NCBI GenBank assembly: GCA_023458755.1
Contig: JAEWYE010000069.1
Coordinates: 1 to 58,438, forward strand
DNA length: 58,438 nt
Reading direction: 5' to 3'
DNA from: Bacillota bacterium
Lineage (GTDB): Bacteria > Bacillota > Clostridia > Oscillospirales > Acutalibacteraceae
Positions 52,413-58,438 of the stretch are shown here, in pieces. The notes beneath the pieces were generated by a model. It was not told the DNA's origin and ran no database searches. It was given only the letters and a program-made list of their open reading frames with translations. Within the stretch, counting starts at the first letter, position 1. Each line of letters starts with the position of its first letter. The position numbers were made by a program, and so were the translations under genes.

Positions 52413-54086
52413 TTATAAGACATATGATTTCATTTTTTTAAGTAAATCTGCCATGATGCCATTTTCGACTGCAGATGCAAGGACTCCGTCACAAAATCGT
52501 TCCTGACGAATGTAGCAGGTAATCATTGCACGTAGCAATGATTCATCTGCGTTTGGTATTGCTTTTTGAAAATCTTCATGTGATAGTTCCACGCCATACT
52601 TGCTTAATGTTTCACCATAGTGGCGATCCATTAATCCGTATAAACAGCAGTCATCAATAAATTGAGATATGGTTTTATCGTACATTGGATAGGGGAAGGT
52701 AAGTGAGCCATCTGGCTGTTTCCCACCTTGCCATTGATATTTAGGCTTTTGCTCAAAATATGGAATGTAGTGCAAAATTGGTTCGTAAAGTGGATGCTTC
52801 AAAGTATCGGATAACCGGATTACCGCAGATCTAATTTGGCCGGCATACTTTGTGTTTTTATCCAGTTCAATATAATAATGGATACTTTGTAAAATGTATT
52901 TTTTCTTAAACCTTGCATTAGCAACCACAGCACACTCCAAATTGTGTATTCTGTCGCAGACCTTCACTGCCAGCGCAATGGGGTTTGTTTTTATTTTTGT
53001 GATATAGTCATCCATTTCATAACCGTCTTGTTTTGTGAGCAGCACCACAGCATCTGCCACATTCTTTCCGCCCAGTGCCAATAATTCATCGTAAGTGGCA
53101 TCCGTATCTTCCAACAGATCATGAAAAAGTCCCGCAATTTGATAATCCACAGCATAGAATTTATCCCTTAGCTTTTCCGCGACAGCTATTGGGTGTGTGA
53201 TATAATCGTCACCGCCGATTCGTTTTTGATCTTTATGTTTTTCAGCAGCGAATTTTAATGCTACTTGATATTTTTGAGTATCATTTCTTTTATTAAGCAT
53301 AAACCGGTGGTATCTTTTCAAAACAGCAAGCAGAGGTTCATCCAGCATGGAAAGAGCCTTTTGCTTTAATGCTTCCGGAATGCCGTAATAGGCTTCAGCA
53401 ATGCTGCCGGTGATTGCAGTAAGGGTATCGCTGTCTCCGCCGAGTGATACAGCTTTACGAATTGCATCTTCAAAACTATCACTCTCCAAAAAAGCAGTAA
53501 TTGCTTCTGGAACGGTTTCCTGACAGCTTTCAACATGATGATAAAAGGGGCGGATTTCATTCAGTGTTCGGCTTAAATCATATGTAAATTCTTGTTCTAT
53601 GTAAGATTTTATTTCTTGCTTGTTTTTCCCAGCCCTTGCAAGAAAAATCGCCGCCGCTGTAGCTTTTGCACCCTTGATTCCCTCTGGGTGGTTATGAGTG
53701 ACTCGTGTGGTAATCAGCGCGTAGTTTAGAACTTGATCCAAACTGTCAAAAATCCAAGCGACGGATGAGACACGCATAGCAGATCCGTTTCCATAACTAT
53801 CATATGGGTCCGGTTTTGCGCTTTGAAGCCATTTCTGAAAACTGATCCCATATCCTGCATATGGATACATTCGACCGTATTTTTGCATAGAAAGGATAAT
53901 CTCATCTTCTGTTTTTTGCTCGTCACCGTAGCCGTTCAGTAATCCTTCTGCTATTGCTAAAGTCATAACCGTATCATCTGTGAAAGCAGATTTCGGACTG
54001 AATAAAGGAAAATTCGTGGTTTTAATATTGTTATGGTCAAACTCGTAAGGACTCCCGATGATATCGCCTAAAATTGCACCTAACAT
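52413..54086 (-). CDS. ADP-ribosylglycohydrolase-HD-DUF6508 fusion
   Basis: A 557-residue fusion. Residues 1-260 are a DraG-type ADP-ribosylglycohydrolase (GAILGDIIGSPYE, AFTDDTVMTLA, GGDSDTLTAITGS; the Asp pairs bind Mg). Residues about 268-420 are a RelA/SpoT-like HD domain (HPIAVAEKL, AGLFHDLLEDT). The last 110 residues look like DUF6508 (LHYIPYFEQ, then DGSLTFPYPMYD). The first enzyme removes ADP-ribose from protein or nucleic acid; the HD part may be a phosphohydrolase. CGGAGG precedes the ATG. First gene of the RNA-repair operon, so ADP-ribosylated or phosphate-blocked RNA ends may be its substrate (inference). Confidence 0.85.
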   Translation of the reverse strand: MLGAILGDIIGSPYEFDHNNIKTTNFPLFSPKSAFTDDTVMTLAIAEGLLNGYGDEQKTEDEIILSMQKYGRMYPYAGYGISFQKWLQSAKPDPYDSYGNGSAMRVSSVAWIFDSLDQVLNYALITTRVTHNHPEGIKGAKATAAAIFLARAGKNKQEIKSYIEQEFTYDLSRTLNEIRPFYHHVESCQETVPEAITAFLESDSFEDAIRKAVSLGGDSDTLTAITGSIAEAYYGIPEALKQKALSMLDEPLLAVLKRYHRFMLNKRNDTQKYQVALKFAAEKHKDQKRIGGDDYITHPIAVAEKLRDKFYAVDYQIAGLFHDLLEDTDATYDELLALGGKNVADAVVLLTKQDGYEMDDYITKIKTNPIALAVKVCDRIHNLECAVVANARFKKKYILQSIHYYIELDKNTKYAGQIRSAVIRLSDTLKHPLYEPILHYIPYFEQKPKYQWQGGKQPDGSLTFPYPMYDKTISQFIDDCCLYGLMDRHYGETLSKYGVELSHEDFQKAIPNADESLLRAMITCYIRQERFCDGVLASAVENGIMADLLKKMKSYVL

Positions 54087-54107
54087 TTAATCAGCCTCCG
54101 TATTATG

Positions 54108-54179
54108 CTACTTGCACTTTTTTATAAGTCTTGCGAATGTTACAAGAGGAAGTAAGAGCAAAGCGATTAAGCAACCCAT
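54108..54179 (-). CDS. 23-residue membrane peptide
   Basis: An ATG with a strong GGGAGGGA box 6 bases upstream opens a 23-codon frame: MGCLIALLLLPLVTFARLIK and three more residues. One hydrophobic helix and a basic end. It could be a leader, a small membrane protein or a type I toxin-like peptide. No antisense RNA partner was identified. Confidence 0.45.
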   Translation of the reverse strand: MGCLIALLLLPLVTFARLIKKCK

Positions 54180-54208
54180 AGAAATCCCTCCCAATATCTC
54201 AAAACTGT

Positions 54209-54733
54209 TTATTGTTTGATCTTTTTTAAAAAATCACTTTGAGCAGTATCCGGTATACGAAAGTCATATCCCAGTTTATGAAGTTCAGCCATTTTAATAA
54301 GCACAAGATTTATGTGTGAATTCATCATTTGTGCGATTTGCTCAACACCGTATCCATCTTTAATTAGAGTATATACATCATCATCATCCAGAAGCAGATG
54401 AGCGGCAAAAGCATTTGCTTCGTATTCCGGACGGCTTTTTATGTCAAGCAGCATAAACTCTTTCAATCCGTCTTGCTTGGCCAGATTTCTGTGGAGCGTA
54501 TCATGCCCAATTTCATGAGCCAGAACGATTTGCAGAAGCTGATCATCCAGGCGATTGTTTAAGAATGCACAGCGTCTGCGCTGAATGACAGCATACATTC
54601 CCAGCAAATCACTGAAATTATCACGATAGTATAAATGAATTCCAATTTCTTTTGCAACGGTAACAGTATCCCTGGTTCCGCATTGCCTTACAATATCTGC
54701 GGCTTTTTTGTGGAGAGTATCAGATGTAATCAA
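54209..54733 (-). CDS. immA: ImmA/IrrE metallopeptidase
   Basis: A 174-residue zinc peptidase with AHEIGHDTLH (HExxH near residue 72) and EYEANAFAAHLLL-type second metal helix. ImmA proteins cleave the partner ICE or phage repressor after DNA damage and release the element from repression. It follows the XRE repressor, as in ICEBs1. Start taken at TTG 54733, with a GAGGTGG box 5 bases upstream; an upstream ATG at 54760 is possible but has no such box. Confidence 0.85.
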   Translation of the reverse strand: MITSDTLHKKAADIVRQCGTRDTVTVAKEIGIHLYYRDNFSDLLGMYAVIQRRRCAFLNNRLDDQLLQIVLAHEIGHDTLHRNLAKQDGLKEFMLLDIKSRPEYEANAFAAHLLLDDDDVYTLIKDGYGVEQIAQMMNSHINLVLIKMAELHKLGYDFRIPDTAQSDFLKKIKQ

Positions 54734-54803
54734 GCAAACCACCTCACAGTCGTCTATCATAAGAATAGCATACCGATTGTACGATAAACAGTACAGTAGT
54801 ATG

Positions 54804-55214
54804 TCAGTCCTTGCTCCTGTGCTTTTTTGGTGTGAATTTCTTATTGTCACGCTTTGCATCCCAGTAAGCTTCCTGAAGAGCTTGCATAACAACGTCTTTA
54901 TCAGCTTGGCTCAGTTCACCACCGGCAAACAGGCCACTAATTTGCGAAACCAGATGCTCCGCCTGTTGTTTTCCACGCGTGCCGTATTGCGATGCAGCCT
55001 CAGTAATAAATTCTTCATTTTCGGTTAACAAGTAATTTGTATCGACACCAAAAATTGCGGAAAGTCTGGAATACACCTCACGCTTTTTGGGGTAGCGTTC
55101 TCCTTTTTCATAACTGATAATCGTGCGTAAAGAAACACCGGCTTTCTTTGCCAAATCCGATTGCGTCATTTCTTTTTCCAATCTCAGTTTTTTAACCTTC
55201 TCACCGAAATTCAT
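54804..55214 (-). CDS. XRE-family repressor of the element
   Basis: A 136-residue protein. The N-terminal 65 residues are a Cro/CI helix-turn-helix (MTQSDLAKKAGVSLRTIISY), followed by a helical dimerisation part and a Lys-rich end. Start at ATG 55214 with AGGAGGA upstream. Paired with ImmA and divergent from a strong promoter that carries a matching palindrome, this is the likely master repressor of ICE or phage-like genes to the right. Confidence 0.88.
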   Translation of the reverse strand: MNFGEKVKKLRLEKEMTQSDLAKKAGVSLRTIISYEKGERYPKKREVYSRLSAIFGVDTNYLLTENEEFITEAASQYGTRGKQQAEHLVSQISGLFAGGELSQADKDVVMQALQEAYWDAKRDNKKFTPKKHRSKD

Positions 55215-55265
55215 AATAATTCCTCCTAGTGTGAAACTAACGTGCATAATATTGTAAATTTTTTC

Positions 55266-55294
55266 TTGACAAGTGCAGCATAACTTCATATAAT
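55266..55294 (+). promoter_or_regulatory. consensus promoter, rightward
   Basis: TTGACA (55266-55271), exact 17-base spacer, TATAAT (55289-55294): a perfect vegetative promoter for the plus-strand genes from 55456. Confidence 0.85.
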
Positions 55295-55317
55295 TAAAAG
55301 TATGAAGATAAGTTGCA
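55274..55317. promoter_or_regulatory. operator-like inverted repeat
   Basis: TGCAGCATAACTTCATA (55274-55290) and TATGAAGATAAGTTGCA (55301-55317) are complementary at 14 of 17 positions and straddle the -10 box. It fits binding by the adjacent XRE repressor. Confidence 0.6.
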
Positions 55318-55455
55318 TACATAATACTTCAAGTTGCACATTTTGTCAAGAGGAGGGTAGTAAAGGAAAGAGTATTCTCGAACGGAAAGAATGAAGATCC
55401 CAGATTAGAATGCGGGACAAGCTATTTCATTATGAAATAATAGGGGGGAGATTCT

Positions 55456-55998
55456 ATGTCTAATTTCGCTGATATCAGCAAAAAAATTGATATCGTTGCC
55501 TCAGTTGACGAAGAAACATACCACGATACCGAACTGCTCCTCAAACTGTATCGGAAGGTTCTCTTCCGTGTCAATCGACGCTTTGAACAGGTTCAGGATG
55601 AATGTAACCTTACGGATCGAAAGAAATTGACGGATTATATCGGAAGTATTATTGAGTTCGATTCAAAGAAGAAAAAGCAGCATATTTATGACCATCTCAT
55701 GTCTATGGGGACAAGCTTATGTCTTCTCGAATTAATGGAAACGGCACTGATTATTATGAAGGATTATCCGGACGATGGGGAACTGTATTACCGAATTCTT
55801 CGGTATGCTTACTTTGATACGGTGCGGAGCAGTCATGAGGAAATTGCGGAATACTGCAATCTTGCCAGAACTACATACTACCGCAAACGTGCTGCTGCAG
55901 TTCAGACGTACGCGGCCATGCTCTGGGGTTATGTAATTCCGGAACTTGACCACATTTTGCCGAAGCTCCCGGCAGAAAGACCGATGCTTCTTGCATAG
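55456..55998 (+). CDS. ArpU-like/phage-type regulatory protein
   Basis: A 180-residue helical protein. The C-terminal part is a sigma-region-4-like helix-turn-helix (SHEEIAEYCNLARTTYYRKR), the N-terminal part is unrecognised. Proteins of this kind (ArpU/DUF1492-like) control late genes in Firmicute prophages and ICEs. GGGGGGAG precedes the ATG and the consensus promoter lies about 160 bases upstream. It ends before two terminators. Confidence 0.65.
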   Translation: MSNFADISKKIDIVASVDEETYHDTELLLKLYRKVLFRVNRRFEQVQDECNLTDRKKLTDYIGSIIEFDSKKKKQHIYDHLMSMGTSLCLLELMETALIIMKDYPDDGELYYRILRYAYFDTVRSSHEEIAEYCNLARTTYYRKRAAAVQTYAAMLWGYVIPELDHILPKLPAERPMLLA

Positions 55999-56121
55999 TA
56001 AAGCCCATGGGACTTAAGTGGGACAAAATCGGTATAAATTAGGAATGAATCAGGTACCCCGGCGGTACTGTAATGAAAAATCAAGCATGCTACACTATCC
56101 ATACTGGAGATAATCTGCGCT

Positions 56122-56155
56122 AGCCGTAAGGTCGGTTTTGACCTTGCGGCTTTTT
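56122..56155 (+). terminator. rho-independent terminator 1
   Basis: AGCCGTAAGGTC pairs with GACCTTGCGGCT, then TTTTT. Lies about 125 bases past the ArpU-like gene. Confidence 0.8.
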
Positions 56156-56184
56156 GCTGCCTTCTCCAGTCAATACAGGAGCAA

Positions 56185-56218
56185 AAAAGGCTGAGCACTT
56201 CGGTGCCCAGCCTTTTTT
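56185..56218 (+). terminator. rho-independent terminator 2
   Basis: AAAAGGCTGAGCAC pairs with GTGCCCAGCCTTTT across a TTCG loop, one mismatch, followed by T residues. Tandem with the previous terminator. Confidence 0.8.
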
Positions 56219-56328
56219 GTTGCCCATTTTTGGAGATTGGCATGGAAAAGTGGCAAACAAGCATTGCTCGGTATCCATAACCTCTGGCTTTTGATCTCAA
56301 TACAAATCAAAATTCGGAGGTAAAGAAA

Positions 56329-56775
56329 ATGGACGACCAAACAAAAATTAAAGTTGCACTTAAGGATTTGTGCCCTGATTATGAGGGCGAAGATCTTGAA
56401 CTCACGTTTGAAGAAAAAAAGAAGCTTGAAGATGCATGTGCTGAGTTTCGCCGTGAGGATCACAAACAAGAAATGCGAGCAATCCGGCACCATGATGTGT
56501 GCGGATATGAAGACGGCGAAACAGAACTGTTTTTAAAAGACGTAGATAGAGATTCTGTCGAGTGCCAGGTTATAGCGAATATTGAAAGCCAAGCTCTTCA
56601 AACGGCAATGAATGCTCTGACAGACGCGCAAAGAGAGCGCATTATACTTTATTACTTCTATGGCAAAAGTGAAGCAGAAATTGCCCGAATCCTAGATGTC
56701 AGTCAAAGCAGTATTTCGCGGTCACTTAAAGTCTGTTTAAAAAAATTGAAAGAAATCTTGAAAACAGATGCATAG
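56329..56775 (+). CDS. sigma-70 region 4-like protein
   Basis: A 148-residue protein. The C-terminal 65 residues are a sigma factor region 4 (LTDAQRERIILYYFYGKSEA, then EIARILDVSQSSISRSL). The N-terminal half is acidic with no region 2 visible, so it may work as a partial sigma or activator. Proteins like this sit near the ends of Firmicute conjugative elements. CGGAGG lies before the ATG, and no promoter was found between the upstream terminators and the gene. Confidence 0.8.
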   Translation: MDDQTKIKVALKDLCPDYEGEDLELTFEEKKKLEDACAEFRREDHKQEMRAIRHHDVCGYEDGETELFLKDVDRDSVECQVIANIESQALQTAMNALTDAQRERIILYYFYGKSEAEIARILDVSQSSISRSLKVCLKKLKEILKTDA

Positions 56776-57274
56776 AACTCTTTCTTTCTGTGAGTAGAAG
56801 TGAAAGGACTTTTTTAAACCGAGAGGCAGAGTGCTCCTTTCAAATCGTTCCTTGAAAATTGAACATACAGTGCTTCAGATACGTTGCCCCTGCAGCCGTA
56901 ATTGGCAGCCAAATAAGCGGTACGCCACGACCGCCGAGTAATCGGTGTGAGCGAGTAATACTTTGCTTTAACCACAGAACAGCTTTCTGTGTTGGCGATA
57001 ACAGGCAGGGGTGATAATGATACTTCCGTCCAGCCACAGACTCACGCAATGGGGGCGGCTCGCAGAGATCCTGGGAGAGGTGAGATTCCTATGATGCCAA
57101 TACGCTGTTGGCAGTCTGAAGTATTCCCGGCTGATACAGCTTTCATCGGGGGTGTTGAGAACAAATACGATGAGTTTGAGATTAACATCAGAAATCATGC
57201 GGCAGGGTGCATTGCATTCTGCCGCATTCTTGTGGTGTTAGTCAGATTCAAAAAATTCAGAGAGGACTAAGAAA
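56776..57274 (+). other. 500-base non-coding stretch with hairpins
   Basis: No gene recognised. It has several short inverted repeats: CACAGAA/TTCTGTG (56973-56991), and ATGCGGCAG/CTGCCGCAT (57197-57227) about 48 bases before the next gene. It may be a structured leader, an origin or recombination region of the element. One plus-strand frame (56989-57270) is open but has unusual composition and no good binding site. Confidence 0.4.
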
Positions 57275-57472
57275 ATGGATTATGGAACAATCAAAAAGCA
57301 CGGACATAAAATTAAATTGCCGGCAAATTCAAATGCAATATCACAAGCTCTTTTACAAACTGTGCAGCTGCCAAAGCAACACCCTTGTCATGGGTGCCCG
57401 ATGTACAGCAGGAAAACTAATGTGCTTTTTTGCATGATGCCGCGCTGCATTAGAAATCAGCTGGAAGGATAG
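57275..57472 (+). CDS. small Cys-rich ICE protein
   Basis: A 65-residue basic protein with CHGCPMYSRK, then FCMMPRCIRN: four cysteines that could bind a metal. GAGAGGAC lies 6 bases before the ATG. Not identified; similar short proteins occur near the ends of ICEs. Confidence 0.6.
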   Translation: MDYGTIKKHGHKIKLPANSNAISQALLQTVQLPKQHPCHGCPMYSRKTNVLFCMMPRCIRNQLEG

Positions 57473-57553
57473 GGGGGATAGGCCGTGAATAGCTACATAA
57501 CAAGTATAAGCAAATGCCTATGGCAGTAACACCCGTCCAATCCACATTTACCC

Positions 57554-58312
57554 TTATGCTCTAATAAAGAACAGAGCAATTATTAACGCGCCGAAAACAA
57601 AGCGATAAACGGTAAAGATGAAAAAGCTCTTTGTCTTCAGATAATTCAATAAGAATTTAATGCTTAAAATACCAACGATTGCAGCAGTTGCAACAGCAAC
57701 GATAAAAGGCAGCACATCAATATTCACACTGGATAAATCTTTTGCATGATAAAGTGCATCACCTAAAATAATCGGTGTTGACAGCAAGAAAGTAAACTTT
57801 GCAATGCTCTCACGGTCAATGCCAGCGGCACGGCCGACAGACATGGTAATACCAGAACGGGAAACACCGGGAATAATAGCAAGTACCTGTGCGATGCCTA
57901 CTAAGATGCTGCGTTTCAAGCCTACTTCTTCTAAATGAATATTGCTCTTACCAACTTTGTCGCACACATACAAAACGATACCCATTACGATAAGGAGGAT
58001 ACCTACTAAAAGCGGATTTGAAAACGCACCCATATATTTATCTAAGACAACACCGGCAAGCGCGCCGGGTATGGTTGCAATTACAAGAAACCAAAACAGC
58101 TTGCCATCCTTTGTTTTTGGTTTTGTAAGCCCTGATGTAACAAGCCTAACCCAATCCTTAAAGAAAAAAGCGATAACGGCAATCGCCGTGCCGAGATGTA
58201 ATGCCACATCAAAGACATTTCCGGGGTTTTGCCAGCCAAAAATCCACGGCATAAGTGTTAAATGCGCTGTACTTGAAACAGGCAAAAACTCGGTGATGCC
58301 TTGAACAATACC
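57554..58312 (-). pseudogene. uppP: undecaprenyl-diphosphatase, 5' end cut by IS
   Basis: About 253 residues of UppP/BacA, the membrane enzyme that regenerates undecaprenyl phosphate for cell-wall synthesis. GIVQGITEFLPVSSTAHL is the conserved first motif, and GVSRSGITMS the second; multiple membrane helices follow. Coding sequence is intact from the first motif on, but the expected first dozen or so codons are missing: family conservation ends at GGT 58310-58312, where an IS end (TGTAGTGG) begins. The first possible in-frame TTG (58285) would lose the first motif. Paralogues such as pbp2-type phosphatases or a second uppP copy could compensate. Confidence 0.8.
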
Positions 58313-58438
58313 TGTAGTGGTATACTGAACTTGTAACGCTCCTGCCTAATGGATTATAATATCTATGAGAAAAGGAGTACGCCATGCAAACAATTACTGA
58401 GGAAACCAAGAAAAAAGTTGTAAAACTACATATTCAGG
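58313..58438 (+). mobile_element. left end of an IS3-family-like element
   Basis: Begins TGTAGTGGTATACTG, in the style of an IS3-family terminal repeat starting TG, directly where uppP similarity stops. It continues to a transposase start and runs off the window; the right end is not visible. Confidence 0.6.
58383..58438 (+). CDS. IS3-family OrfA-like transposase, partial
   Basis: Opens at ATG 58383 after AAAGGAG and reads MQTITEETKKKVVKLHIQ, the start of a helix-turn-helix type OrfA of IS3-group elements. The rest lies outside the window. Confidence 0.6.

Noticed and set aside
56989..57270. 93-codon plus-strand frame
   Set aside because: No binding site, overlaps hairpins, and its composition does not look like protein-coding sequence.
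1..58438. tRNA or rRNA genes and an att site in a tRNA
   Set aside because: No tRNA-like cloverleaf, CCA-proximal motif or rRNA sequence was noticed on reading either strand.

Overview
The window looks like a low-G+C Firmicute chromosome, probably Clostridia or a close relative. The support is strong AGGAGG-type ribosome binding sites, TTGACA/TATAAT promoters, an ImmA/XRE switch, Firmicute-type conjugative-element genes and an uppP gene at the right edge. Genus cannot be placed from sequence alone. Most of the window appears to be one integrative conjugative element (ICE) loaded with defence-type cargo. No integrase, att site, tRNA or CRISPR array is visible.

Layout. (1) 1-1073: ICE backbone, a DUF3991/Toprim gene followed by a stub of a VirD4 gene. 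(2) 1074-11.97 kb: an insert of about 11 kb, nearly all on the minus strand. It carries a WYL regulator, a zinc-ribbon membrane protein, two dynamin-like GTPases, a tail-anchored small protein, a HerA-like ATPase with a Gly/Ala zipper, a WHH-family HNH nuclease toxin and its SUKH immunity protein. (3) 11.97-15.2 kb: backbone resumes with a second, diverged copy of the Toprim-end/VirD4-start junction, then complete VirD4, a winged-helix protein and a C39-like peptidase. (4) 15.4-30.5 kb: a plus-strand BREX type 4-like operon made of a broken XRE gene, a large unknown protein, BrxP, BrxC, PglZ, a short BrxL, a zinc-finger protein and a cysteine desulfurase. (5) 30.5-54.2 kb: a minus-strand island of small modules. 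These are an exonuclease, a gamma-glutamylcyclotransferase-like fusion, a helicase-HNH operon with a WYL regulator, a four-nuclease operon, a HIRAN protein, a phosphatase, a PD-(D/E)XK protein, a WYL/Cas4-like pair, a CbbX-like AAA ATPase, and an RNA-repair operon (ADP-ribosylglycohydrolase-HD fusion, RtcB, RlaP). (6) 54.2-57.5 kb: an ICE or phage-like control region (ImmA, XRE repressor, divergent promoter, ArpU-like protein, sigma-like protein, Cys-rich protein). (7) 57.5-58.4 kb: the chromosomal gene uppP, whose 5' end is cut by an IS3-like element running off the window.

How it fits together. The element pairs transfer functions with stacked defence or competition modules, several with their own WYL or DeoR-like regulator. 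Two parts stand out. One is the HerA/dynamin/toxin operon, which has the make-up of an uncharacterised membrane-remodelling or toxin-delivery system. The other is the BREX-4 operon, where a PAPS-reductase-like Fe-S protein and a dedicated cysteine desulfurase point to sulfur chemistry on DNA rather than methylation. Decay is visible at several points: a TGA inside the XRE gene, a WYL remnant, a frameshifted small gene, a phage portal remnant and the IS-cut uppP.
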